DNA of 64,000 bases, from assembly GCF_016587375.1 (NCBI RefSeq), contig NZ_BNJG01000001.1:3354001-3418000 (forward strand). The letters are read 5' to 3'. Under the pieces are notes generated by a model that was not told the DNA's origin, searched no databases, and was given only the letters and a program-made list of their open reading frames with translations. How positions within the stretch are numbered: the first letter of the stretch is position 1; the number at the start of each line of letters is the position of its first letter. Shown here piece by piece: positions 56,546 through 64,000 of this stretch. The translations under genes were made by a program, and so were the position numbers. This stretch comes from Ktedonobacter robiniae. GTDB taxonomy: Bacteria > Chloroflexota > Ktedonobacteria > Ktedonobacterales > Ktedonobacteraceae.

Positions 56546-56587
56546 ATAATGTCATGTCTGTTTGAGACCTCGTGCTTGTGGCGCTCA

Positions 56588-56642
56588 CTCAGGTTGGTGT
56601 GTTGGTGGCTACCTGAGGCTGCCACCAACACACCAACCTGAG
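56588..56642. repeat. Long perfect hairpin (22-bp arms) after the Crp-family gene
   Basis: Bases 56588-56609 are the exact reverse complement of 56621-56642, with an 11-nt loop. It begins 42 bp after the stop codon and precedes the polyprenol-phosphate operon. Confidence 0.88.
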
Positions 56643-56791
56643 CATTTGAGTACCTAGAATATGCCTATATACCTCCTGGACTTTTGGCCTACTCGTTACT
56701 GCTCCATGCGCTGAACCGTCTCGTTAATAGCTTATTTTGTTGGGAACATATCAGACATGATATTGAAAGAGAGCGTCTTTTAGGGAAATCT

Positions 56792-57807
56792 ATGCCAACT
56801 ACTAGTGAACCTAGCGTAAATACATCACAATCTCCACATGGCGGCTTACCGCAACTGACAGCCCAACAGCCTACACTGAGCACCCTGGGACGCCTGCGGG
56901 CCCTGGTAAAGGCGATGCGACTGAAACAATGGACCAAGAATGCCACACTTTTTATCGCTATTGTATTTGCCAGCCACCTGTTGCTAGTAAATGAGTTTGA
57001 GCGAACCGCTCTGGCCTTTTTCGCATTCTGCCTGGCTTCTAGCACGATCTATCTGCTCAATGATTTGCTTGATATTGAGCAAGATCGACAGCACCCGGTC
57101 AAATGTAAGCGTCCCCTGGCATCGGGACAACTCCCCGTCTCCTGGGCTATTGGGGCCATTGTCCTCCTGGTGCTAGCGTGTGCGGCCCTGTCCCTGGCGA
57201 TCTTTTTCCTTCCCGTTACCAAATCTCAGGATGTGTATGCTAGCCTGGGGGGGCAAATGTTCTCTTCTCACTCTGTGTGCTTTCTTACCTGGTGCTTATG
57301 GTTCTGTATGGCATCTGGCTAAAGCATATTGTTCTGGTCGATATTTTTGTGATCGCCTGCGGCTTTGTCTTGCGTGTGATTGCGGGTGCGGTCGTGACTC
57401 CCGTTTCAATCTCCCCCTGGCTCTATATGGTGACCTGCCTGCTCTCGCTCTTCCTGGCATTGAGCAAGCGGCGCAATGAACTGGTACTCTTGCAGGGGCG
57501 AGCTAGCTCTCATCGCCAGATTCTGAAGGAATATAATATTCCTATGTTGGATCAGATGATTACGGTTGTGGTTACCTGTACCCTGATGGCTTATAGCCTC
57601 TATACCATTGAGGCGCCTACTGGTCACCACAGTATCATCTTAACGGTTCCCTTTGTGCTCTATGGCATCTTTCGCTATCTCTACCTGGTCTATGTACGCA
57701 ACGATGGGGGGAGCCCTGACGAGGTCCTGCTACGTGACCGCCACATGCTGATAACCGTTTTGGTGTGTGCGACAATTATTCTGCTGGTATTCTACTTACC
57801 ACACTGA
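56792..57807 (+). pseudogene. UbiA-family prenyltransferase, decaprenyl-phosphate phosphoribosyltransferase type, frameshifted
   Basis: Two frames together encode one membrane enzyme of about 338 residues. The first (from ATG 56792, MPTTSEP) has the RLKQWTKN start and the Mg-binding motif NDLLDIEQDRQHPVKCKRP. The second has LALSKRRNEL and the remaining helices. The frame changes at a run of seven G (57247-57253). An eighth G would give SLGGANVLFSLCVLSYLVLM. The family transfers 5-phosphoribose from PRPP to decaprenyl phosphate in arabinan synthesis. Here the sugar is inferred from motif similarity. Its gene is first of an operon with a flippase-like and a mannosyltransferase gene. Either the gene is broken, slips, or the run is misread. 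Confidence 0.85.
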
Positions 57808-57819
57808 TGGAGTTGGCTT

Positions 57820-58884
57820 TTGCAAACTCGTAAGATACGTAATGGCATTGTGGTCTCGCTAATATTTGCCTTCGTGGTCATGCTGGTCATCGCGCTCTAC
57901 GCCGATGTTCCAAACATGCTGGCGGCATTTGCTGGCTTTCACTGGATCTACCTGCCTGTGATCCTGGGCCTGACCCTGGTGAACTATGCTGGACGTTTTG
58001 TGAAGTGGAGTTATTATCTCAAGCGTCTGCGGATTGTTGTGAGACCCTCCATCAGCCTGCTCATCTTTCTCTCGGGCTTATCAATGGCTATTACACCTGG
58101 TAAGGTTGGTGAACTGCTCAAATCCTATTTGCTTAGGCAATATACCGATGCACCTATTAGCCACTCGTCGCCTATTATTGTGGCTGAGCGGCTCTCTGAT
58201 GGCCTGGCTATGCTGGCGCTGGCCTCTTCTGGCCTCTTGCTCTATCGCTTTGGTTTACAGCTGATGCTTCCCCTCCTGATCGTTGGTTTGGCTGGTGTGC
58301 TGGTCATTCAGAACCGCACGCTCTCTCTGCGCCTCTTGCGCATTTGTGAGCGTCTCCCTTTTCTGGGACGCTTTGCTCAGCATTTCCAGGCCTTCTATGA
58401 GAGTGCCTATACCTTATTGCAGTGGCGCCCTCTGCTTCTGGCCGTTGGCATTGGTATTGTGTCCTGGTCAGGGGAATGCCTGGCATTCTATTTTGTCTTC
58501 CGAGGTCTAGGGATTGCGGCAAGTATGGATCTGGTGCTGAAATCTACCTTTATTCTTGCCGTTTCTTCCCTGGTTGGCTCTGCCTCTGGCTTGCCTGGTG
58601 GGCTCGGTTCCGCTGATGGCAGTGTGCTGGGGCTGACCCGCCTTCTAGTAACGTCATCGTCGGCATTGGGAGGTGCAGCGACCCTGCTCATTCGTTTCTG
58701 TACTCTCTGGTTCGGGCTACTGATCGGAGTTGGTGCATTGATTACGCTCCGAACTGTGCCTGCGCTCAAGGCCGTTCCCCGTGAACGCGCTGAGACTGGT
58801 CGTTTGCCTGACTCCCAATCCTTTTCTATTGCTCATCAATCTAACGCCGATCTCTCATCGGTATCGGCGACTCGCGGAGAATAA
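57820..58884 (+). CDS. Flippase-like (LPG_synthase_TM / YbhN-type) membrane protein
   Basis: This 354-residue protein has about eight membrane segments and the family blocks LSMAITPGKVGELLKSYLLR and ERLSDGLAMLAL, then GLPGGLGSADGSVLG. Such proteins are proposed to move lipid-linked molecules across the membrane or to modify lipids. It starts with TTG 57820, 12 bp after the transferase stop and behind TGGAGT, and ends 6 bp before the mannosyltransferase gene. In this setting a role in flipping polyprenyl-phosphate sugars is a sensible guess. The C-terminal 40 residues are soluble. Confidence 0.88.
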   Translation: MQTRKIRNGIVVSLIFAFVVMLVIALYADVPNMLAAFAGFHWIYLPVILGLTLVNYAGRFVKWSYYLKRLRIVVRPSISLLIFLSGLSMAITPGKVGELLKSYLLRQYTDAPISHSSPIIVAERLSDGLAMLALASSGLLLYRFGLQLMLPLLIVGLAGVLVIQNRTLSLRLLRICERLPFLGRFAQHFQAFYESAYTLLQWRPLLLAVGIGIVSWSGECLAFYFVFRGLGIAASMDLVLKSTFILAVSSLVGSASGLPGGLGSADGSVLGLTRLLVTSSSALGGAATLLIRFCTLWFGLLIGVGALITLRTVPALKAVPRERAETGRLPDSQSFSIAHQSNADLSSVSATRGE

Positions 58885-58890
58885 ATTTCC

Positions 58891-59667
58891 ATGAAAACGT
58901 TGATTATCATTCCTACCTATAACGAGTACGAGAACCTGCGCCCTCTGCTGGAGAGCATCTTTTCCTTCGCTCCTCAGACGCACATTCTGGTTGTCGATGA
59001 TAACTCGCCTGACAATACTGGCAAGCTTGCGGATGAGATTAGCGCGAATGATCCTCGCGTTCATGTGCTGCATCGCGCCGGCAAGCTTGGTCTGGGTACT
59101 GCCTATATCGCGGGCTTCAAGTATGCTATTGAGCATGCCTATGATGCCGCTTTCGAGATGGACGCCGACTTCTCACATGATCCCAAGTATTTGCCAAACT
59201 TCCTGAAGGAGATCGAGAATGCCGATCTCGTCATTGGCTCGCGCTATATCCCTGGCGGCAGCACGCCTAACTGGTCGATCTCGCGCCGCCTCATCAGTGG
59301 CTGTGGGAATATTTTTGCACGCTTCATGCTTGGTATTCCCGTGCAAGACTGTACCGCTGGTTATCGCTGCTATCGTCGCCGCGTGCTAGAGACGATCAAT
59401 CTGGATACCATCGAGTCGCAGGGCTACGCCTTCCAGGTTGAGCTGGCTTATCGGGTGATGAAGCATGGCTTTAAGATTGTTGAGACCCCCATTACCTTTA
59501 TGGATCGCCGCGTTGGCTCTTCCAAGATGTCCAAGAACATTGTTTTTGAGGCATTCACTTTTGTTATTCGCACGCGCTTTGGTAAGCAGCAGCATACGCC
59601 TGTGATTAAGAGTGCCGTCCAGGAGAGCCAGGCCGAGCAAGAGCCGTCCCCTGTCGCTCATCAGTAG
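58891..59667 (+). CDS. Polyprenol-phosphate mannosyltransferase (DPM1-like GT2)
   Basis: This 258-residue GT-A glycosyltransferase has the family blocks IIPTYNEYENLRPLL, VVDDNSPDNTG, the DxD-like MDADFSHDPKYLP, GSRYIPGG and DCTAGYRCYRR. It matches bacterial polyprenol monophosphomannose synthases, which make mannosyl-P-polyprenol from GDP-mannose at the inner face of the membrane. It has no C-terminal membrane helices, so a separate GtrA-like partner would be needed for flipping. The operon with the flippase-like and UbiA-type genes supports a lipid-linked sugar role. GGAG lies 11 nt before ATG 58891. The sugar specificity is inferred. Confidence 0.92.
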   Translation: MKTLIIIPTYNEYENLRPLLESIFSFAPQTHILVVDDNSPDNTGKLADEISANDPRVHVLHRAGKLGLGTAYIAGFKYAIEHAYDAAFEMDADFSHDPKYLPNFLKEIENADLVIGSRYIPGGSTPNWSISRRLISGCGNIFARFMLGIPVQDCTAGYRCYRRRVLETINLDTIESQGYAFQVELAYRVMKHGFKIVETPITFMDRRVGSSKMSKNIVFEAFTFVIRTRFGKQQHTPVIKSAVQESQAEQEPSPVAHQ

Positions 59668-59691
59668 CCTTTACATCTATACTCATCAACA

Positions 59692-59727
59692 CGAAAATAG
59701 GGGCCGTTGCGACGGCCCCTATTTTCG
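59692..59727. terminator. Bidirectional terminator (16-bp arms, 4-nt loop)
   Basis: Bases 59692-59707 are the exact reverse complement of 59712-59727, followed by T-rich DNA on the + strand. The right arm overlaps the end of the converging NYN gene, so the Lys-rich C-terminus of that protein is partly encoded by the T-tract. Confidence 0.9.
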
Positions 59728-60258
59728 TTTCTTCTTTTTCTTTTTGCCCCCGGTGTGCTGTTGCAGGCTCATTTCCTCATAGTCCCATTTTGCTTTGTCC
59801 GCTGGATTGAGTCCATAGACCTTGCGCACCTCGATGCGGTGCCTGGCTCGGGCCTCAACGTCTCTTGGCCCTGCCTTTAGCTGCATGGCTAAATGTCCCG
59901 TTGAGCGTGTTTGGCCTCCCTTCTCTCCCACGGCGTCGCGAATTTCTCCGTCATCGCTATACATCTCTACCTCACGCCCCGCCTCTCTTGCCTGGGCTGC
60001 CATCCTGATGATGACTGCGTCAGCCTTCTCCCCATAACGCGAGAAGACAATACGAATATGCTCTTCGTGCTTGATCTCTTCTCGAGCCCCATTCCCATCA
60101 AAGACGACAATCAATGTGTGTTCACTGTTGCGGTATCGATTCCTCAACTGTTGAATCAGGACGCGGCGCGCGTGCTCCATATTGTCTATGCCCAGGGATT
60201 GAAACATCGGATTCTTTTTGATGACGTTGTATCCGTCGACGAGAATATCACGGCTCAT
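59719..60258 (-). CDS. YacP-like NYN domain ribonuclease
   Basis: This 179-residue protein is of the YacP/Rae1 type. The PIN-like fold has the acidic residues expected for metal binding: ILVDGYNVI at the N-terminus, VVFDGNGA, GEKADAVI and YSDDGEIRDAV. Rae1 of Bacillus cuts mRNA on the ribosome. A similar role here is inference. The C-terminus ends in a run of Lys (GGKKKKKKRK) that could bind RNA, and is encoded by the terminator sequence. The start has AAAGGGG 13 nt upstream on the minus strand. Confidence 0.88.
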   Translation of the reverse strand: MSRDILVDGYNVIKKNPMFQSLGIDNMEHARRVLIQQLRNRYRNSEHTLIVVFDGNGAREEIKHEEHIRIVFSRYGEKADAVIIRMAAQAREAGREVEMYSDDGEIRDAVGEKGGQTRSTGHLAMQLKAGPRDVEARARHRIEVRKVYGLNPADKAKWDYEEMSLQQHTGGKKKKKKRK

Positions 60259-60277
60259 GACATTGGTGGTGCCCCTT

Positions 60278-61024
60278 TTATTTGAAAAATGGAGGATGTT
60301 GCAGCCAGTTCCAGAAAGCAGCTATGTATCCGCGCACATCAATGTGCAGTATCTTCCATAAAAATGTATTGACCTCCATTGAGAGCGTGGCTGCTATGAT
60401 CCCTCCTACGAACAGTGCCAGCAGGATAATTCCAACGCTGAAGATGGCTTTGCGCATCCAACTGAAGTGTTGCCTGTCTCGGCGCCCCGGAAGGGTCGCG
60501 ATCTCATCAAGCGCTACCTCGCCTGGCTTCTTCTCTCTGCGGGCCAGGATTGTGCTTGCTTTGAACACAGGTGGCTGTGTCGTTCTCTCATGCACGCGAC
60601 CCCCATCCTCATCCACCTCTCTCCCCGAAACACTGCGTATGCGTTTCCCTCGTGTGTGCGTTGGATGTGTGGAACTGGTCTTGTTCGTCCATTCCCTATG
60701 ATAGCGCCCTTCCTCTATACAGACCAGTCCCTCCTGACTATCCTCCCCCCAGGCTGTGTTTCGCTTCTGCACCTGAAGTACTAACCCTGCTTCCTGCACA
60801 CAGGCGGCACACAGCGCATAGGTCCTATCCCAGCAATCTGGGCAGGCTGGCCGTCGGCAGCGATAGCAGAAGTGGCTGATGTTGAGGAGCAGGTGCTCAC
60901 GCTGCATGGGCGTCAGTGGCTCCCACAACTGCCATACGCCTGTCACGGTGTAGCGCGCCGCACAAATGCTACAGGTCACCGACTTCTCGTTCCTCCGCGC
61001 CTCTGGATTTGCTTCCCTGCTCAT
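60278..61024 (-). CDS. Cysteine-rich (zinc-ribbon-like) single-pass membrane protein of unknown function
   Basis: This 248-residue protein has CSIC, then CYRCRRPACPDCWD and CAAC in its first 85 residues, a pattern expected for zinc binding. A charged linker of about 100 residues follows, then one membrane segment (IFSVGIILLALFVGGIIAA) and a short tail. ATG 61024 was chosen because GCAGGAGG lies just before it. A longer frame to 61060 is less likely. It is 19 bp from the YacP-like gene and on the same strand, so they may be co-transcribed. I do not recognise the family. Confidence 0.78.
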   Translation of the reverse strand: MSREANPEARRNEKSVTCSICAARYTVTGVWQLWEPLTPMQREHLLLNISHFCYRCRRPACPDCWDRTYALCAACVQEAGLVLQVQKRNTAWGEDSQEGLVCIEEGRYHREWTNKTSSTHPTHTRGKRIRSVSGREVDEDGGRVHERTTQPPVFKASTILARREKKPGEVALDEIATLPGRRDRQHFSWMRKAIFSVGIILLALFVGGIIAATLSMEVNTFLWKILHIDVRGYIAAFWNWLQHPPFFK

Positions 61025-61060
61025 ATCGGCCTCCTGCTTATGCCAGTGTAAAGAGCACAA

Positions 61061-61433
61061 AAATGTTAAAGTGTATTTTGAAAGCGAATGGGAAAGTGTA
61101 ACTTGTTTTTGCCTTTATTATACGTTCTCGCTGCCCCTCCCAACATGCTCAAGCAAACTTTTTGAGTTGACGAAAAATTGCGAAAGGATTTTTTATCACA
61201 TCTGCAGAATTCTCCGAAGGCCCTACGCAAGCATGAGGAACGATGATTATATGCAATTCGTGCAGACCAGCCTGATGGGGGACCGAGACCGGCTTGGACT
61301 CTCACACACTCAGCGCAAAAACCGTCGAACTTTCACGGTATTGGCCAGAAGACGAGGACGAGGACGAGGGCGATTGCAGCCCGCTCGCTCAAAGCATGAG
61401 CGAGCGGGCTGCAATCGCCCTCGAAAGGATTAT
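61061..61433. other. Intergenic region with a long hairpin
   Basis: Between the divergent-from-view cysteine-rich gene and the end of the CocE-like gene, both on the minus strand. It holds the hairpin at 61366-61422 and the promoter of the cysteine-rich gene. No gene is seen. Confidence 0.5.
61366..61422. repeat. Long perfect hairpin (25-bp arms, 7-nt loop) 3' of the CocE-like gene
   Basis: Bases 61366-61390 are the exact reverse complement of 61398-61422. It begins 11 bp beyond the stop of the minus-strand hydrolase gene and probably ends its transcript. Confidence 0.9.
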
Positions 61434-63095
61434 TTACACATTTCGCTTTGGTACTACAGGCAATACTAACGCGGAGGGGTGTACCGCATCATGATAAATC
61501 CTCTGGTGAGCAGTAATGTATTCACTGGTCTTACCCAGAGGTGCACCGGTATTTAAATTGCGATCATATTTGGGGAATGCGCTGGAAGAGACTTCTAGCC
61601 CGATGCGATGCCCTTTCTTAAACAATTGCGCGGTATCCCAGCATTCGATAGTGTAATGATAGATCTTGCCGGATTCAATCAACGAGGGCTTATCCATGCC
61701 ATCGCGGAAACGAGCTCGTATCAGGCCATCACATAAACGCTGCCTGAAGCCGGTTGGCCAGACATCAACCAGCTTCGCTGTAAAGTCGGTATCTACGGCA
61801 GAGGATTCCGCATAGAGTTCGAGGCGCACCGGACCTGTTACCTCCACTTCTTCCGCAAGCGGCTCGGTGACGTAAACAAGCACATCATCGCGGCGCTCCA
61901 CAGCCGCGTAATCATCAGGACCACCAATCTGCGATGATATCGGCTCGGAAATAAAAGGGACAGGACGAACTGGATCATAACGATATTCGTCTATCGGTTC
62001 TTCACCTTCCGGCATGTGCGTAGATAACATGCCATCTCCAAATAAGCTATTGGCATTGCCACCACTGTGCAGGTAGTAATGGGTCCATTGTGTTCGCGCC
62101 AGAGGCCATTCCTGCTCGTCGCGCCACGTATTTTCGCCCATAATAAAGATACGTACAGGAGCCTCCTGGAGATCTTGCGGTTTCTTTTTCAGCCAACGAT
62201 CAAACCAGCGTATCTCTTCGCTACGCATATCAATCAGAGAACCCAGGCCAAAATCGACCTCACCCAATTTGCTTGTTGTATTTACTGCGTGTCCCCACGG
62301 TCCCATCAGTAGACGCTGACCGGCGCGTATCTCAGGCGTTGCCCCCCTGGTAGTCATGCCGTGAAAGTTCAGCGGCGTACCAATTTCCTCGTCATCATAC
62401 CAACCCGAAATGTGCAGCACGGGAACATTGATACTATCGAACTTGTTCTGGTAGCATATACGTTCCCAATACTCATCGAGCAGAGGATGCTCGATATCCT
62501 CGCGCCAGTGGCGATTAGGCCGCCCCGCTCGCTCGTCCATAGTTAATAAGGGGAGATGCCAGTAGACTGACCCCCAGTCCGCTGCCTCCATCACCTGATT
62601 GACCTTGCCACTGACATAGTGCAGCCAGCATAAATGCATGGGCGAAGCTAGACCAGTCGGTGTTTCTACAAAGGGATCGGAGGGTGTCACGCCTACTATC
62701 ATCGCTTTCAAGTGAGGGGGCGATTGCAAAGCCGTAAGCCACTGAATTCGGCCTGGGTAAGAGTTACCAATTGTTCCTACAGCACTGGTTGACCACGGCT
62801 GAGCCGCCAGCCACTCGATAGCATCGTACCCATCGATACCATCATTGAAATACGGCGTAAATTCACCCTCAGAATCGCCACGCCCGCGCACATCCATACC
62901 GACGAAAACATATCCGCGTTGTACGTACGCCTCAGCACGTTCTAACATCCCCGTGTTGGCCTTGACATAAGGGGTGCGCATGAGAATCACCGGCCATTGT
63001 TCGCCGGTCGGGGGGAAATATATATCAGCCGATAGGGTCACGCCGTCGCGCATTGGCACGCGCTGGTCAAAAGCAATCCGAATATTTGAGGCCAT
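61434..63095 (-). CDS. CocE/NonD family hydrolase (X-Pro dipeptidyl-peptidase-like)
   Basis: This 553-residue enzyme has an alpha/beta-hydrolase domain with nucleophile Ser112 (TIGNSYPG), an Asp in ISGWYDD and the His in GPWGH, and a C-terminal jelly-roll domain (about 340-545) typical of the group. Members include cocaine esterase, alpha-amino-acid ester hydrolases and X-Pro dipeptidyl peptidases, so an ester or peptide substrate is likely. There is no signal peptide. ATG 63095 follows GAAGGA. The substrate cannot be predicted from this sequence. Confidence 0.93.
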   Translation of the reverse strand: MASNIRIAFDQRVPMRDGVTLSADIYFPPTGEQWPVILMRTPYVKANTGMLERAEAYVQRGYVFVGMDVRGRGDSEGEFTPYFNDGIDGYDAIEWLAAQPWSTSAVGTIGNSYPGRIQWLTALQSPPHLKAMIVGVTPSDPFVETPTGLASPMHLCWLHYVSGKVNQVMEAADWGSVYWHLPLLTMDERAGRPNRHWREDIEHPLLDEYWERICYQNKFDSINVPVLHISGWYDDEEIGTPLNFHGMTTRGATPEIRAGQRLLMGPWGHAVNTTSKLGEVDFGLGSLIDMRSEEIRWFDRWLKKKPQDLQEAPVRIFIMGENTWRDEQEWPLARTQWTHYYLHSGGNANSLFGDGMLSTHMPEGEEPIDEYRYDPVRPVPFISEPISSQIGGPDDYAAVERRDDVLVYVTEPLAEEVEVTGPVRLELYAESSAVDTDFTAKLVDVWPTGFRQRLCDGLIRARFRDGMDKPSLIESGKIYHYTIECWDTAQLFKKGHRIGLEVSSSAFPKYDRNLNTGAPLGKTSEYITAHQRIYHDAVHPSALVLPVVPKRNV

Positions 63096-63111
63096 TGCAT
63101 ATTCCTTCGTT

Positions 63112-63408
63112 CTACCGTTCTACGAGATCACTACCTGGAAGCGATGCTTCCATCTGCTCTATAGTCCAGTCTACGTTTCTGCTCCGATTACTGTAGGAAA
63201 ACGTATGGGCGGGGTCAGATCGCATGCGTCGCAAGCGCTGCTGCCCTTGGGAGAGGATGGCATTATAGAGTTGACGAGCGACTTCCAGGTGGGCACGGAG
63301 GCGGGCTGCTTGTCCTAGATCAACGACCAGAGGCAGTTCCAGCAGAAAGGTGGGCGTCGCCGGTCGCTTTTCCTTCTGCTTCCCCTGTCCCTGGCGTTTC
63401 TTTGGCAT
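63112..63408 (-). pseudogene. TnpB N-terminal fragment
   Basis: The 98-codon frame reads like the N-terminus of a TnpB/OrfB protein: basic start MPKKRQGQGKQKEKR, then LRAHLEVARQLYNAILSQGQ and RRMRSDPA, the segment that normally leads into a much longer protein. It ends 16 bp before the CocE-like gene without any RuvC part. It is most likely the remains of an IS605-type element. The hairpin CCCCACTCTT/AAGAGTGGGG at 63509-63532 may mark its left end. Confidence 0.75.
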
Positions 63409-63642
63409 TTCGGCTCCTCACATGCATGTATACAGACAAAACATGATGATACGTCTATTCTACCAGAAAAAATCAGAAGAACACAAGTTCTTAGCCGCGT
63501 TTTCTCTGCCCCACTCTTCTGCAAGAGTGGGGCGACCGCGCCCCCGGATGGGGGGCAATCCCGGCATGAATGACCAGGGCTTTCTCGCCACGTTCTCTGT
63601 AAAAGGGAATGAGGTGAGCTATGCACTCACCTCGAATAAAGG

Positions 63643-64000
63643 CTAATCCAATGGCCGCTCAAGGGCCTGGAGATATCTATCGGCAGAGCGCAGCACGGCC
63701 TGATGAGCATCTTGCGTCACAACGCGTCCGAACCAGGCCCCATAGAGGCGCTCAAAACGATAGGGGGCAATAGTATCGCGAATACGGTTGACCTCGTAGG
63801 CCGGTAAGGGAATCAGATTGGGATAGCTATACATGAAGGAAACCCATTGCCGGTCGGCCACAACGGTAATGATGTCGCCGGACAACAACGCCCCCTTGCC
63901 ATCGAAACCGGCCGGCCAGTGCAGAACAGTGCCACCGCGAAAATGCCCTCCCAGGCGGATCAGCGTGAGATCTGGCTGCAGAGAATGCGTTTCGCCTGAC
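63643..64000 (-). CDS. MBL-fold metallo-hydrolase, C-terminal part (5' truncated by window edge)
   Basis: The frame enters from the window end and runs to a stop at 63643. The visible 118 residues begin with LIRLGGHFRGGTVLHWPAGF, continue with LLSGDIITVVADRQWVSFMY and end in a helical segment (RFERLYGAWFGRVV). H in GGHF and D in SGD fit the metal ligands at the centre of the beta-lactamase fold, the first being the third His and the second the bridging Asp. The protein is thus an MBL-fold hydrolase of unknown substrate. The N-terminal HxHxDH motif is outside the window. The TTG 63888 is internal. Confidence 0.85.
   Translation of the reverse strand, partial: SGETHSLQPDLTLIRLGGHFRGGTVLHWPAGFDGKGALLSGDIITVVADRQWVSFMYSYPNLIPLPAYEVNRIRDTIAPYRFERLYGAWFGRVVTQDAHQAVLRSADRYLQALERPLD

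Noticed and set aside
63480..63640. Possible third copy of the C/G-rich dispersed repeat (CGCCCCCGGATGGGGGGC)
   Set aside because: Only the general C-run/G-run layout agrees; the bases around it do not match the copies at 1231 and 17316.

Overview
This window looks like chromosome from a soil, Ktedonobacteria-type member of the Chloroflexota. That assignment is inference from the mix seen here: a large FAAL/PKS/NRPS locus, STAND-LuxR and Ser/Thr-kinase regulators, a sigma-like protein, several single-gene TnpB/IscB elements, and a polyprenol-phosphate sugar operon. No rRNA, tRNA or CRISPR array was recognised.

Layout. 1-913: 3' part of a tricorn-type S41 protease. 1659-17212: a biosynthetic cluster, all on +, in the order FAAL-ACP-KS-AT-(N-terminal half of DH) / luciferase-like monooxygenase-(C-terminal half of DH)-KR-ACP / C-A-PCP-KASIII-KASIII-like / type II thioesterase. 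An unrecognised 512-residue protein follows. 19024-22321: a cytidylate-kinase-like protein, two methyltransferases and a receiver protein. 22550-25836: a CUT1 sugar ABC transporter (two permeases and a frameshifted lipoprotein) with no ATPase gene. 26271-32730: a lipoprotein, isocitrate dehydrogenase, a STAND-LuxR regulator and a sigma-like protein. 32866-39273: a membrane Ser/Thr kinase, a broken TnpB, an aminotransferase, an SDR, and the folE/reductase pair. 39274-40963: about 1.7 kb without a convincing gene. 40964-50824: a small HTH protein, HtpG, a receiver/histidine-kinase protein, TnpB, a DUF485/acetate-type symporter pair and xylose isomerase. 51028-56545: TnpB, GtrA, Mrp with an N-terminal DUF1858, IscB with its upstream omega RNA, and a Crp/Fnr regulator. 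56792-59667: UbiA-type transferase (frameshifted), flippase-like protein and polyprenol-phosphate mannosyltransferase. 59719-64000: YacP-like NYN protein, a cysteine-rich membrane protein, CocE/NonD hydrolase, a TnpB fragment and a partial MBL-fold hydrolase.

How the cluster should work (inference). FAAL adenylates a fatty acid and loads the first ACP. KS and a malonyl-type AT extend it once. KR, a DH divided between two polypeptides and a flavin monooxygenase modify it. The NRPS adds an amino acid, probably serine by its pocket residues. No terminal thioesterase or reductase domain is present. The last two domains are a KASIII with a complete Cys-His-Asn triad and a second KASIII-like domain without one, which suggests an unusual release step.

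The most unusual structural features are the DH split by an inserted LLM domain, the NRPS-fused tandem KASIII, a family of long near-perfect hairpins with locus-specific sequence (three carry a shared 20-nt tag), five RNA-guided-nuclease-type loci without a tnpA, and two genes each broken by one base at a poly-G tract.
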